Positions 26,568-36,039 of a stretch of 64,000 bases of DNA are shown in pieces. The notes below the pieces were generated by a model. That model was not told the origin of the DNA and made no database searches. It was given only the letters and a program-made list of their open reading frames with translations. Made by a program: the position numbers and the translations under genes. Positions within the stretch are counted from its first letter, which is position 1. Every line of letters begins with the position of its first letter. Where the stretch lies: positions 558,001 through 622,000 of the forward strand of contig NZ_BMLS01000002.1 of assembly GCF_014645355.1 (NCBI RefSeq), read 5' to 3'. This DNA comes from Bowmanella pacifica. Its GTDB lineage: Bacteria; Pseudomonadota; Gammaproteobacteria; Enterobacterales; Alteromonadaceae.

Positions 26568-27347
26568 ATGTGTGAATTACTGGGCATGTCGGCCAACGTA
26601 CCGACAGATATCTGCTTTAGCTTTAAAGGTCTGCGAGAGCGCGGCGGACGCACCGGCCCCCATCGTGACGGTTGGGGCGTGGCTTTTTATCAGAACAAAG
26701 GGGTCTGTACCTTTAAAGATCCTATGCCCAGCCATGAATCAGAAGTGGCCAGACTGGTGTCTGACTATCCGATCAAAAGCACCGCTGTGGTCGCCCATAT
26801 TCGCCAAGCTAATCGTGGCCGGGTTGGACTGGAAAATACCCATCCCTTTAGCCGGGAGTTATGGGGGCGCTACTGGACCTATGCACATAATGGCCAGTTG
26901 AAGGATCACCAGAGTCTGCCAACTGCCCGCTTTACCCCTGTGGGTACCACAGACAGTGAACGGGCATTTTGCTTCTTACTTAGCGAACTGGATAAACACT
27001 ACCCCACTAAACCCAAAAGCCGCCGTCAGGCCTTTAGCTTTATCCGTAAAAAAGCCGACATACTGCGGCAGATGGGGGTGTTTAATATGCTGTTGTCGGA
27101 CGGAGAATACCTGCTGGCTTACTGCACCACGAAATTACACTGGATTACCCGTCGTGCACCTTTTGGTATCGCCAGATTGTCGGATATTGATGTAGATATC
27201 GACTTCACCCGCGAAACCACACCCAATGATGTCGTCACGGTTATCGCCACCGAGCCACTCACTTGCAACGAGCAATGGCACAAAATGTCACCTGGACAGT
27301 GGCAGCTGTTTTACCGGGGCGAAGCCATAGGCCCAAATAAGGAGTAA
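26568..27347 (+). CDS. yafJ: Class II glutamine amidotransferase (YafJ-like)
   Basis: A 259-residue protein starting at ATG 26568, which makes Cys2 (MCELLGMSANVP) the N-terminal nucleophile of the Ntn amidotransferase fold; the longer frame would bury it. Other family marks are RGGRTGPHRDGWGVAFY, VVAHIRQANRG, NTHPF and the WTYAHNG glutamine-binding segment. It matches stand-alone YafJ-type amidotransferases, whose acceptor is unknown. Followed closely by a LysE exporter gene (4 bp), suggesting co-transcription. Confidence 0.85.
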   Translation: MCELLGMSANVPTDICFSFKGLRERGGRTGPHRDGWGVAFYQNKGVCTFKDPMPSHESEVARLVSDYPIKSTAVVAHIRQANRGRVGLENTHPFSRELWGRYWTYAHNGQLKDHQSLPTARFTPVGTTDSERAFCFLLSELDKHYPTKPKSRRQAFSFIRKKADILRQMGVFNMLLSDGEYLLAYCTTKLHWITRRAPFGIARLSDIDVDIDFTRETTPNDVVTVIATEPLTCNEQWHKMSPGQWQLFYRGEAIGPNKE

Positions 27348-27351
27348 CCCG

Positions 27352-28017
27352 ATGCCCTCTTTGGATATTCTGCTGACCTTTTCACTGGCCGCGCTGCTAC
27401 TGAGCTTGTCGCCAGGCCCATCCAACCTGTACATCATGGCGCGCAGCCTGTCACAGGGTCATCGGGCTGGGGTCGCCGCTGCAGGCGGGTTGGCCATAGG
27501 TTCCTTTATTTATGTGATTGCCACGGCCTTGGGGTTGGCGGCCATATTCAAGTATTCCCCCCTCGCCTACACCTTGTTAAAGCTGGCCGGTGCGACCTAT
27601 CTGATTTATTTAGGCATCAGCTATTTGCTGGCCAAACCCGAGGCCCAACAACAGCAGACCCGGCTTAAACCCTGGAGCATGGCACGTATTTTTCGCCAAA
27701 GTGTGGTGGTTGAACTGACAAACCCCAAAACAGCTTTGTTTTTCTTAGCTTTTTTACCACAGTTTGTCAGGCCGGAAGCCGGACCCATCAGCAGCCAATT
27801 GCTGGTGCTAGGCATGGTGTATCTGCTTATCGCATTAGCCTGCGATTTATTGGTAGCCTTGCTATCCCATCAACTGGGCAGTTGGCTGTCTCAGCATGCG
27901 CAGTTTCCTTTATGGCAGGACAGAATATCCGGCAGCATATTGCTAGGCCTAGGCGCACTAATTGGCTATGAGGAGCTACAAGGCGATCAAGGCCCGATCC
28001 CAGAGGAGTCTGACTGA
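27352..28017 (+). CDS. LysE/RhtB family amino-acid exporter
   Basis: A 221-residue inner membrane protein with about six hydrophobic helices. The N-terminal SLSPGPSNLYIMARSLSQGHRAGVAAAGG is the LysE family signature, and VELTNPKTALFFLAFLPQFV is the conserved helix-loop in the middle. It probably exports an amino acid or related metabolite. It follows the amidotransferase by 4 bp; shared transcription with putA upstream is possible if the hairpin at 26457 leaks. Confidence 0.85.
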   Translation: MPSLDILLTFSLAALLLSLSPGPSNLYIMARSLSQGHRAGVAAAGGLAIGSFIYVIATALGLAAIFKYSPLAYTLLKLAGATYLIYLGISYLLAKPEAQQQQTRLKPWSMARIFRQSVVVELTNPKTALFFLAFLPQFVRPEAGPISSQLLVLGMVYLLIALACDLLVALLSHQLGSWLSQHAQFPLWQDRISGSILLGLGALIGYEELQGDQGPIPEESD

Positions 28018-28115
28018 TGACAGCAACGCCTTGCGAACTAACCAAATAACCGGCAAAAACAGACTATATCGTGCGGCAATCACCGGTATTTTTCCCTGAA
28101 GCCGTTTACCTGACA

Positions 28116-28139
28116 CGCGCCATAAGGTACAAAGGCGCG
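28116..28139 (+). other. Hairpin in the leader of the Ca/Na antiporter gene
   Basis: CGCGCC / GGCGCG stem with a 12-nt loop, ending 20 bp before the antiporter start and lacking a T-run. It may be a weak terminator for the LysE gene or a leader structure. Confidence 0.35.
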
Positions 28140-28159
28140 CAAATCCACAGGAGAACACT

Positions 28160-29131
28160 ATGACCATGGCAGCATTGGCAATTTTGGTAGGACTGGTCCT
28201 ACTGGTATGGAGCGCAGACAAATTTGTCGAAGGGGCGGCTGCCACGGCCAAACATATGGGCATGCCTTCTCTGCTAATTGGCATTGTCATTATAGGTTTT
28301 GGCACCTCGGCACCGGAAATGGTGGTATCAGCGCTGGCGGCATCAGACGGTAACCCAGGTCTGGCACTAGGTAACGCTTACGGCTCCAACATCACCAACA
28401 TCGCCCTGATTTTGGGTGTGACTGCGCTTATATCGCCCATTGCCGTGCAATCTCAGATTATCCGTAAGGAGTTGCCCATTCTCCTGGTCGTAACCCTATT
28501 GGCTGGCTGGCTGATTTATGACGGACACCTTGGTGGTCTGGATGCAATTATTCTACTCGTGGTTCTGCTTGGACTCATGGGCTGGTCCATTAAAGAAGGT
28601 TTGAGCCAGCGTCAGGACATTCTGGCCAGCGAAGTCGATGACGAATTAGACAGCCACCCCATGTCTTTGAAACTGGCCATTATGTGGCTGGTTATTGGTC
28701 TGCTGGTGCTGGTTCTAAGCTCCCGCATGCTGGTATGGGGTGCCGTCACCGTTGCCCAATCTCTGGGTGTCAGCGATCTGATTATTGGTCTGACCATAGT
28801 AGCTATAGGTACCTCATTGCCCGAACTGGCCTCTTCCATTATGGCGGCCAAGAAAGGCGAACATGATCTGGCCATTGGTAACGTCATTGGTTCCAACCTC
28901 TTTAACACATTGGCTGTGGTGGGGATCGCCGCCGGTATTCACCCCTTGGCCGTAGAGTCGGAAGTACTGACCCGTGACTGGGCACTCATGCTGGCACTGA
29001 CTGTGGGTTTATTGTTAATGGCGATTGGTATCAAAGGACCTGGCCGAATTACCCGTCTGGAAGGCTTGGTATTGATAGGCGTCTATTTCGGTTACACTGG
29101 GTATCTGGGTTACGGAATTATCTCTCACTAG
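28160..29131 (+). CDS. Calcium/sodium antiporter (YrbG family)
   Basis: A 323-residue inner membrane protein with two homologous halves. Each half has the ion-binding alpha-repeat: GFGTSAPEMVVS with GNAYGSNITNIALILG in the first, and AIGTSLPELASS with GNVIGSNLFNTLAVVG in the second. The paired acidic residues in these repeats bind the cation. About ten hydrophobic helices. It lies 10 bp before the CorA-type gene, so the two probably form an ion-homeostasis operon. Confidence 0.88.
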   Translation: MTMAALAILVGLVLLVWSADKFVEGAAATAKHMGMPSLLIGIVIIGFGTSAPEMVVSALAASDGNPGLALGNAYGSNITNIALILGVTALISPIAVQSQIIRKELPILLVVTLLAGWLIYDGHLGGLDAIILLVVLLGLMGWSIKEGLSQRQDILASEVDDELDSHPMSLKLAIMWLVIGLLVLVLSSRMLVWGAVTVAQSLGVSDLIIGLTIVAIGTSLPELASSIMAAKKGEHDLAIGNVIGSNLFNTLAVVGIAAGIHPLAVESEVLTRDWALMLALTVGLLLMAIGIKGPGRITRLEGLVLIGVYFGYTGYLGYGIISH

Positions 29132-29141
29132 GAGGTTGGCC

Positions 29142-30095
29142 ATGCTGAAACTGTTTAGAATTGAGCGCGGCCTGATTCGCGAGCTAGCAGGAGAAGAAAC
29201 GCCGCTGGCTCATATTCTACCTCAGGCCCATTGGTTAGATGCTCAGGAACCCGAAGACGAAGAGCGGGAAGCCTTAGAGCAGATGATGCGATTGGATTTG
29301 CCAGAGCTGGACGAAATGGAAGAGATTGAAGCCTCTGCCCGCTATTTCGTCGATCAGGCCGGTATTCATGTGCATTCTTTATTTCTGACCCAAAGCGAAG
29401 GACGCCATGTAACCAGTTCGGTCGCCTGTATTTTACAGCCCAACCGCTTAATCACTATCCGCGATACCGAACTGGCCGACTTTCGCTTGCTACGTATGCG
29501 TGCCAGGCGTGGCCAGGTAGAAAGCCATTCACCAGCGCAGTTACTCGTTACTCTCTTAGAACAGAAAGTGGAAAACCTGGCGGATAATCTGGAAGACATT
29601 CACCGTAATCTGGAAAAAACCAGTTATCTGGTGCTGGAGGAGGAAGGCTCAGATCTGGAAGAAGCCATCGCCCAGTTAGCTAAGTCCGAGGATAGCAACG
29701 GTAAAATTCGCTTGTGTCTGATGGATACCCAGCGAGCCATTTCGTTTTTGTTGCGCCACCTGCGAGATAGCCCGGAATTAAATGAATCCTGCCGGGAAAT
29801 TATGCGCGATATCGACACCTTGATGGCCCACACCACCTTCCTGTTCGACAAGATTAACTTTCTGATGGACTCCACACAGGGGTTTATCAATATCGAACAA
29901 AACCAAATCATCAAAATATTCTCAATTGCCGCCGTAGTGTTTCTGCCTCCTACGCTGGTAGCCAGTATCTACGGCATGAACTTTGAACATATGCCAGAAC
30001 TGCAATGGATGCTGGGCTATCCCTGGGCATTAGGTTTGATGGTCTTATCTGGGATCACCCCCTATCTACTCTTCAAATACAAAGGGTGGTTGTAA
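29142..30095 (+). CDS. CorA/ZntB family divalent-metal transporter
   Basis: A 317-residue protein; I start at ATG 29142, nine bases after GGAGG. The acidic cytosolic N-terminal domain and long stalk helix (about 150-245) are followed by two C-terminal membrane helices, with the invariant selectivity loop Y-G-M-N plus FEHMPEL between them. Charged tail KYKGWL. Sequence alone does not decide between Mg and Zn transport. A terminator follows. Confidence 0.85.
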   Translation: MLKLFRIERGLIRELAGEETPLAHILPQAHWLDAQEPEDEEREALEQMMRLDLPELDEMEEIEASARYFVDQAGIHVHSLFLTQSEGRHVTSSVACILQPNRLITIRDTELADFRLLRMRARRGQVESHSPAQLLVTLLEQKVENLADNLEDIHRNLEKTSYLVLEEEGSDLEEAIAQLAKSEDSNGKIRLCLMDTQRAISFLLRHLRDSPELNESCREIMRDIDTLMAHTTFLFDKINFLMDSTQGFINIEQNQIIKIFSIAAVVFLPPTLVASIYGMNFEHMPELQWMLGYPWALGLMVLSGITPYLLFKYKGWL

Positions 30096-30103
30096 CCCTT
30101 GAT

Positions 30104-30133
30104 ACGCCGGGCACCACCCGGCGTTTTTGTTTT
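30104..30133 (+). terminator. Rho-independent terminator after the CorA/ZntB gene
   Basis: ACGCCGGG / CCCGGCGT stem, 5-nt loop, then TTTTTGTTTT, starting 9 bases after the stop codon. Confidence 0.88.
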
Positions 30134-30146
30134 ACCCTTAGCCAAT

Positions 30147-30172
30147 ATCAGAGGGTGAAGTGCCCCTCTGAT
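30147..30172. other. Second hairpin upstream of trkH
   Basis: ATCAGAGGG / CCCTCTGAT perfect 9-bp stem with an 8-nt loop and no T-run, between the terminator and the trkH promoter region. It might be a regulatory stem or a relic; nothing more can be said. Confidence 0.35.
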
Positions 30173-30343
30173 GCCGACAAACCCTGGGTATTTTTTTACG
30201 CAACTTTTACGTCGAACCTTCTCTGAATGTTGTAAATTAAGGTTACACAACAATAATTTGAGTCCCTGTTATTTTGCGGGCATTACACACCCCTATAACG
30301 CATCGGCTGATTGCCCAGTCGTGCCTGCCACAGGACTAGCAAG

Positions 30344-31795
30344 GTGGTACAGCTGGACCGGGTCATCAAACTATTGGCCATGCCGATGCTCTGGATGGGC
30401 GTTGTCCAGCTTGTGTTTGCCTTATTATCTTTACTGGTATTTCGCGACAAAATGGCGGCGAAATTCTTCGAACCGGCGTGTTTCATGCTGGTTGGGGCCT
30501 TGGTGATCAACGTCTTTTTACAGCACACCAACCTGAGCCGCATCGGTTTTCGTGACGCCTTGCTATTTGCCACCTTAACCTGGGCCTTAACAGGTGTGCT
30601 GGGAGCCTTTCCTGTCATGTTGGTTACCGGTGTCAGTTTTACCGACGCGGTATTTGAGTCAGTCAGCGCCCTGACCACCACGGGCGCGACCATCCTCACC
30701 GGCTTGGATGCCATGCCCAAATCCTTTCTGATGTACCGTCAGTTTCTCCAGTGGATGGGCGGTCTGGGTGTAGTGATTTTCGTGGTAGCGGTATTACCTA
30801 TGCTGAATGTGGGCGGAATGCGCCTGCTTAAGGCTGAAACTCCCGGCCCCATCAAAGACGACAAACTATCACCTCGCATCGCCAATACCGCCCATTATTT
30901 GTGGTTTATCTACCTGCTGATTACACTGCTTTGCGCACTGGCTTATTATGTTGGCGGCATGGACGCCTTTGATGCCATTGCACATAGCCTGAGTACCGTC
31001 TCCACCGGTGGTTTTTCTACCCACGATGACAGCATGTGGCACTTTCAAAGCCATACCCTGCTGGCTATCTCCAACCTTTTTATGCTGCTTGGGGCCATCA
31101 GCTTTGCTCTGCATTTTCGGGTACTCAATGGTCGCAGTCCCAGGCTGTACTGGCGCGATGAAGAAACTCGTATTTTCCTGCTAATCGTAATAGGTCTGTC
31201 TCTGCTGCTAAGCCTTTACCTTCTCACTAAGCAGCGCTATGGCACCTGGGAGTCACTTAGCTTTGCGGCGTTTCATGTGGTGTCTTTTATTACCAGTACC
31301 GGGTTTGGTGCAGCGGATCTCGCCAGTTGGCCCCCTGCCAGCGGTCTTTTTTTGGTGATCTGCGCATACCTTGGCGGCTGTGCCGGCTCCACGGCCGGGG
31401 GCAATAAAATTATTCGCGACATTATCACGTTTAAGGTTATCCGCCGCGAAATGCAGCAACTGATTCACCCTAGGGCAATATTGCCGGTGCGTTATCAGGG
31501 GAATGAAGTCGCCAATGATGTACGCGATGCGGTAATGGGCTTTATGTCCTTCGCCGCGGGTTCATCATTAGTTCTGACCTTGTTGTTGATGCTCACTGGA
31601 CTGGACTTCTGGTCTTCTTTTACGGCGGTGGCCGCCTGCATCAACGTACTTGGGCCGGGATTTGGCGAGGTAGGCAGTAATTTCATTCCGGTTAGCGACA
31701 GCGGCATTTGGTTGCTATCCGGGGCCATGATCCTCGGCCGCCTGGAATATTTCACTGTTTTGGCGCTATTCCTCCCCATGTTCTGGCGCCGCTGA
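30344..31795 (+). CDS. trkH: TrkH family potassium uptake protein
   Basis: About 483 residues if started at GTG 30344, equal to E. coli TrkH; a TTG at 30311 and an ATG at 30380 are alternatives, and no ATG with a good ribosome site is present. The four pore repeats with selectivity-filter glycines are visible: SALTTTGATIL, HSLSTVSTGGFSTHD, SFITSTGFGAADL and AACINVLGPGFGEVG. It forms the K+ pathway across the inner membrane and needs a TrkA gating subunit, which is not encoded nearby. Confidence 0.85.
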   Translation: MVQLDRVIKLLAMPMLWMGVVQLVFALLSLLVFRDKMAAKFFEPACFMLVGALVINVFLQHTNLSRIGFRDALLFATLTWALTGVLGAFPVMLVTGVSFTDAVFESVSALTTTGATILTGLDAMPKSFLMYRQFLQWMGGLGVVIFVVAVLPMLNVGGMRLLKAETPGPIKDDKLSPRIANTAHYLWFIYLLITLLCALAYYVGGMDAFDAIAHSLSTVSTGGFSTHDDSMWHFQSHTLLAISNLFMLLGAISFALHFRVLNGRSPRLYWRDEETRIFLLIVIGLSLLLSLYLLTKQRYGTWESLSFAAFHVVSFITSTGFGAADLASWPPASGLFLVICAYLGGCAGSTAGGNKIIRDIITFKVIRREMQQLIHPRAILPVRYQGNEVANDVRDAVMGFMSFAAGSSLVLTLLLMLTGLDFWSSFTAVAACINVLGPGFGEVGSNFIPVSDSGIWLLSGAMILGRLEYFTVLALFLPMFWRR

Positions 31796-32129
31796 TTTCT
31801 CCATGTATAAGCGAGATTTTATGGATGAATTTGCTGTCGTCGACCCAAACCGCTTTTTAGCACTAGCCATAGATTAATGCGCCAGCAGCACAAGTGCACA
31901 ATAACAGCATAAGGTGGCTGTGCAATCACTGCCCGGACGATAATAGTGCTGGCGTTTATAAGGTGTTTGAGGCTGTAAACCCTGGGCTGCCTATAAGGCG
32001 ACTTGCGATGTCAGCATAAACCACATTCGCCGCCTCATCTCTGCAGAGGTTAAGATGTGCCGATAAGGGTTAGACTTGGTTTTATTGTGCCTGCATAATA
32101 CCTGCATCGTTTAACTGGGGGTGGTAGGC
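31796..32129. other. 334-bp intergenic region between trkH and ftsB with nested inverted repeats
   Basis: No open frame of note. Short nested complementary arms occur at 31880-31887 and 31947-31954 (CGCCAGCA / TGCTGGCG), enclosing a smaller TGCAC / GTGCA pair, and an imperfect hairpin lies at about 31996-32035 (AGGCG..GCGATG / CAT..CGC..GCCT). The region must contain the ftsB-operon promoter. Whether it makes a structured RNA cannot be judged by eye. Confidence 0.35.
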
Positions 32130-32408
32130 ATGAAATGGATAAGCTTGGTACTTCTTGCCTTGCTTGGCATGCTGCAATACCGCCTTTGGTTTGGCAAACA
32201 CAGCATTCCCGACTATTGGCAGATGAAAGAAGAAGCTCAGCAAATGGCAATGCAAAATGCCAATCTGGAGCAAAGGAATAATCTGCTTAAAGCCGATATT
32301 CAGGATCTCAAGTTGGGTCTTGAAGCCATAGAGGAACGTGCCCGCAACGAACTGGGCCTGATCAAAGAAGGCGAAACCTTTTACCGAATATTACCTCCCG
32401 AACAATGA
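32130..32408 (+). CDS. ftsB: Cell division protein FtsB
   Basis: A 92-residue bitopic protein: a short N-terminus, one membrane helix (about 3-19, WISLVLLALLGMLQYRLWF), then a periplasmic coiled coil (residues about 30-70) and the conserved ARNELGLIKEGETFYRI end. FtsB links FtsQ and FtsL in the divisome. I start at ATG 32130 with GGGGGTGG ahead. It overlaps ispD by 4 bp, the standard gammaproteobacterial order. Confidence 0.92.
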   Translation: MKWISLVLLALLGMLQYRLWFGKHSIPDYWQMKEEAQQMAMQNANLEQRNNLLKADIQDLKLGLEAIEERARNELGLIKEGETFYRILPPEQ

Positions 32409-33115
32409 CACCACCATCGAAACAACAATTTACCGTGGTTGTACCGGCTGCAGGTGTCGGTAAGCGCATGCGCTCAAACATGCCCAAGCAGTATCTGCCG
32501 TTATTGGGCAAAACCCTGCTTGAGCACTGTCTGGACAACCTGATTGCCCATCCACGCATAAAGCATATTGTCGTTGCTGTGCATCCCCATGACCCTTACT
32601 TTGCCGACTTACCTATTGCTCAGGCCCCCTGGCTGACTCGTGTGAATGGGGGCGCAGAACGTGCCGACTCGGTGCTAGCCGGGCTTAGGGCTATCGATGA
32701 CGAATGGGTATTAGTCCATGACGCTGCCAGGCCTTGTTTACCCCATCAGGATCTGGATGCCTTACTGGACTTGGCCGACGAAGAACAAGGCGGCATCCTG
32801 GCTTATGCCGTGCGGGATACCATGAAGCAAGCCAACGCTGCAGGCTTCGTTGCGACAACGCTTGACCGCAGTCATCTATGGCATGCATTAACGCCGCAAT
32901 TTTTCCCCCTTGCAGAACTTAGGGAAGCCTTGACCCTGGCGCTGAACGCTAACGCGGTGATCACCGACGAGGCATCCGCCATGGAGTGGGCGGGGAAACC
33001 GGTAAAACTGGTAGAAGGCAACCCTTGTAATATCAAGGTCACACAGCCCATCGATCTTATGCTGGCAGAATTTTACCTTAGCAAATTATTAAAGAATGGC
33101 AGGAGCTTCCTATGA
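32405..33115 (+). CDS. ispD: 2-C-methyl-D-erythritol 4-phosphate cytidylyltransferase
   Basis: A 236-residue MEP-pathway enzyme that joins CTP and methylerythritol phosphate to give CDP-ME. The N-terminal nucleotidyltransferase motif [22 protein letters not shown] supplies the CTP-binding Arg/Lys, GGAERADSV and VHDAARPC follow, and [14 protein letters not shown] and the NIKVT end match IspD throughout. Overlaps both ftsB and ispF by 4 bp. Confidence 0.95.
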   Translation: MTPPSKQQFTVVVPAAGVGKRMRSNMPKQYLPLLGKTLLEHCLDNLIAHPRIKHIVVAVHPHDPYFADLPIAQAPWLTRVNGGAERADSVLAGLRAIDDEWVLVHDAARPCLPHQDLDALLDLADEEQGGILAYAVRDTMKQANAAGFVATTLDRSHLWHALTPQFFPLAELREALTLALNANAVITDEASAMEWAGKPVKLVEGNPCNIKVTQPIDLMLAEFYLSKLLKNGRSFL

Positions 33116-33591
33116 ATATACGGATTGGTCATGGTTTTGACGTACATAAATTCGGCGGTGTGGGACCGATAGTTATCGGCGGCGTGGAGATTGATTATGT
33201 ACAGGGATTACTGGCCCATTCCGACGGCGATGTCGCTCTGCATGCCATTTGTGACGCTTTACTGGGCGCCTTGGGATTAGGGGACATCGGCCGACATTTT
33301 CCCGACAACGATGCACAGTACGCAGGCGCAGACAGTCGCGAATTACTCAGGCATGTGTTTTCACTGATCAAAGCGAAAGGCTACAGGCTGGGAAATCTGG
33401 ACGTTACCGTCGTGGCCGAATCGCCCAAGATGGCACCCCATGTGGATGCCATGTGTAAGAATATCGCCGAAGATCTGGACGCGCAGCAAGACCAGATCAA
33501 TGTTAAGGCCACTACCACAGAAAAACTCGGCTTCACCGGGCGCAAAGAAGGCATTGGATGCCACGCGGTGGTATTACTGGAAAAGGTATAA
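33112..33591 (+). CDS. ispF: 2-C-methyl-D-erythritol 2,4-cyclodiphosphate synthase
   Basis: A 159-residue trimeric enzyme converting CDP-ME 2-phosphate to MEcPP with release of CMP. Zinc ligands Asp10 and His12 are in [10 protein letters not shown], with the third His in [21 protein letters not shown]. The C-terminal [24 protein letters not shown] is the CDP-binding signature. Length is that of E. coli IspF. Follows ispD with a 4-bp overlap. Confidence 0.95.
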   Translation: MNIRIGHGFDVHKFGGVGPIVIGGVEIDYVQGLLAHSDGDVALHAICDALLGALGLGDIGRHFPDNDAQYAGADSRELLRHVFSLIKAKGYRLGNLDVTVVAESPKMAPHVDAMCKNIAEDLDAQQDQINVKATTTEKLGFTGRKEGIGCHAVVLLEKV

Positions 33592-33594
33592 AAC

Positions 33595-34623
33595 TTGAAT
33601 CTGGAAACATCACACTGGCATTACTTATATGCCAAGCCCGCTGGTACGGGGCTGCTAAAACAGCAGCCGCAGGATTTTATCGTGCGCGAACAACTTGGCT
33701 ATGAGCCCTGTGGCGAAGGAGAACATATCTACCTGTGGGTGCGTAAAACCGGCCTGAACACCGCCAATGTCGCCGAGCAACTGGCGCGTTTTGCCGGTGT
33801 GCATCCTCGCAATGTCAGCTTTTCCGGACGTAAAGACAAACACGCGGTAACCGAACAGTGGATTGGCCTGCACTTGCCAGGCAAACAAGACCCGGACTGG
33901 CAGAGTTTCGCTATGCCAGGGGTGGAAATACTTAAGGCCATTCGTCACAACAGAAAATTACGCACTGGTACCCACAAGTTCAATGATTTTGAACTGATTA
34001 TTCGTGAGCTGAGTCATCCCGATGAAGTCAATGAAAGGCTTTCTTTGCTTAATGATGGGGTACCCAATTATTTCGGCGAGCAACGTTTTGGTAACCGCAA
34101 TGGCAATCTGTTCCTCGGCGTCCGTATGCTGGAAGGTGAAACCATACGTGACAGACAAAAGCGCAGCATGGCCATCTCGGCACTACGCTCCTGGCTGTTT
34201 AACGAATTTGTCAGCTGCCGCCTAACCGATACTCCAAGCACACAAGGGATGAATGGCGATGTGATGCTGCTACAAGGTAGCAACAGCTTTTTCTGTGCCG
34301 ACCAATGGAATGAGGAATTACAACAACGCTTGCAAGAGCGAGATATACAATTCAGTGCACCGATGTGGGGTAAAGGCCCGCTTGCCAGTCAGCATCAGGC
34401 TCTGACTTTTGAATCCGCTGTTGCCGCTCGCCATCAAGCCTTGTGTGAGGGCTTGGCAGCACTTGGCTTAAATCAAGAACGTCGTGCGCTGTTGCAGTAT
34501 CCTGACGCCCTTAACTGGCAGATAACAGGACAGCAACTTACCCTGAGTTTCAGGCTGCAAGCCGGCGGCTTTGCCACTGCCGTGACCAGGGAACTGTTTA
34601 ACCCGGTACCCAATCAGGACTAA
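33595..34623 (+). CDS. truD: tRNA pseudouridine(13) synthase
   Basis: A 342-residue enzyme modifying U13 in tRNA-Glu. KPAGTGLLKQQPQDFIVRE at the N-terminus, the catalytic Asp in SGRKDKHAVTEQW (about residue 83), and PNYFGEQRFG are TruD hallmarks. The start must be the TTG at 33595: homology begins immediately after it and no ATG or GTG lies nearby, so this is a genuine rare start codon, only 3 bp after the ispF stop. Confidence 0.93.
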   Translation: MNLETSHWHYLYAKPAGTGLLKQQPQDFIVREQLGYEPCGEGEHIYLWVRKTGLNTANVAEQLARFAGVHPRNVSFSGRKDKHAVTEQWIGLHLPGKQDPDWQSFAMPGVEILKAIRHNRKLRTGTHKFNDFELIIRELSHPDEVNERLSLLNDGVPNYFGEQRFGNRNGNLFLGVRMLEGETIRDRQKRSMAISALRSWLFNEFVSCRLTDTPSTQGMNGDVMLLQGSNSFFCADQWNEELQQRLQERDIQFSAPMWGKGPLASQHQALTFESAVAARHQALCEGLAALGLNQERRALLQYPDALNWQITGQQLTLSFRLQAGGFATAVTRELFNPVPNQD

Positions 34624-34632
34624 GGGGAAACC

Positions 34633-35379
34633 ATGCGTATTTTGCTCAGCAACGATGATGGCGTACATGCACAAGGGCTGGCCAGTTTGCATGCCGAGCT
34701 GGCCAAAGAGCACGATGTCACTGTTATTGCGCCGGATCGCAACTGCAGTGGTGTGAGTAATGCGCTGTCACTGCAACAGCCGCTGAGAATTCAGCAAATG
34801 AATACCGGTTTTTATGCGGTGAACGGCACGCCATCAGATTGTGTGCATCTGGGCATCAACTGCTTTATGCAGGATGATCCACAATTGGTGGTTTCCGGCA
34901 TTAATCACGGTGCAAACTTAGGTGACGATGTGATCTACTCGGGCACAGTGGCGGCAGCCACCGAAGGGCGCTATATGGGATTACCCGCCATCGCGGTTTC
35001 ACTCTGTCAGCAAAAAAACGGCCACTTCGCCACCGCTGCCAAAGTAGCCTGTGACATTATCCGCCATTTAGGTCAACATCCGCTGGCGGCGGATCAAATT
35101 TTAAACATCAATGTACCAGATGTTCCCTATGAGCTGTTAAATGGTATCCAGGTTACCCGTCAGGGACGACGCCACCGCGCCGAGTCCATGCTGAAAAGCC
35201 AGGACCCCTGGGGACGAGAAATATACTGGTATGGTAAAGTAGGTCAGGAGCAGGATGCCGGTCCGGGTACCGATTTCCACGCTATTGCCAATGGATACTG
35301 CTCGGTTACTCCTCTGAGCGTCGATATGACGGCCTATCAGAGTATGGACGAAATGCAGAACTGGATTGAAAAACTATAA
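34633..35379 (+). CDS. surE: 5'/3'-nucleotidase SurE
   Basis: A 248-residue stationary-phase survival nucleotidase. The N-terminal metal site is ILLSNDDGVHAQGL (Asp8, Asp9), with Ser in NCSGVSNALS and Asn in SGINHGANLGDDVIYSGTVAAA completing the family pattern. AGGGGAAACC precedes the ATG. Position between truD and pcm is the standard order in gammaproteobacteria. Confidence 0.95.
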   Translation: MRILLSNDDGVHAQGLASLHAELAKEHDVTVIAPDRNCSGVSNALSLQQPLRIQQMNTGFYAVNGTPSDCVHLGINCFMQDDPQLVVSGINHGANLGDDVIYSGTVAAATEGRYMGLPAIAVSLCQQKNGHFATAAKVACDIIRHLGQHPLAADQILNINVPDVPYELLNGIQVTRQGRRHRAESMLKSQDPWGREIYWYGKVGQEQDAGPGTDFHAIANGYCSVTPLSVDMTAYQSMDEMQNWIEKL

Positions 35380-35388
35380 AGAAACTCC

Positions 35389-36039
35389 ATGAGTCAAACA
35401 CCTAGAGCCACGACACGCAAGGGAGAAACCCTGGCCCAACTGCTAAACCGGGAAGGGATAAGTAACCCACAGGTTTTGCATGCCATAGCGGCAACCCCGC
35501 GCGAACAATTCCTGCCCGATGCATTAAAGCATCAGGCCTACCAGAATACCGCGTTACCCATAGGTCAGGGACAAACCATCTCCCAGCCATATATCGTGGC
35601 TCGTATGACAGAATTGCTGCTGGATGCACCTAATCGCGCCCAGACAGTGCTAGAGATAGGAACTGGCTCAGGTTATCAGACTGCCATACTGGCGCAGTTA
35701 TTTAACAAAGTGTTTAGCGTTGAACGTATCAAGGCGCTGCAATACCAGGCCAAGCGCCGCATGCAGTCTTTAGATTTGCACAACATCGCTATGAAACACG
35801 GTGATGGGTGGCAGGGCTGGGCTAGCAAGGGCCCATTTGATGCCATCATCGTCACCGCCGCGGCCAGCCATATGCCGCTAATGCTATTGGAGCAATTAAA
35901 TGATGGTGGCCGCTTGATTATCCCGGTTGGTAATGCCAGCCAACAGTTGTATGCCGTAACTCGAAAAGGAAATGAATTTGAACAAAAGACAGTGGAAGCA
36001 GTGCGGTTTGTGCCTTTGGTGCCGGGAGCAATAATGTGA
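35389..36039 (+). CDS. pcm: Protein-L-isoaspartate O-methyltransferase
   Basis: A 216-residue repair enzyme that methylates L-isoaspartyl residues using S-adenosylmethionine. [20 protein letters not shown] and the SAM-binding [15 protein letters not shown] are diagnostic, followed by KHGDGWQGW and [10 protein letters not shown]. It overlaps the yqaA start by 4 bp, so translation of the two is coupled. Confidence 0.95.
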   Translation: MSQTPRATTRKGETLAQLLNREGISNPQVLHAIAATPREQFLPDALKHQAYQNTALPIGQGQTISQPYIVARMTELLLDAPNRAQTVLEIGTGSGYQTAILAQLFNKVFSVERIKALQYQAKRRMQSLDLHNIAMKHGDGWQGWASKGPFDAIIVTAAASHMPLMLLEQLNDGGRLIIPVGNASQQLYAVTRKGNEFEQKTVEAVRFVPLVPGAIM

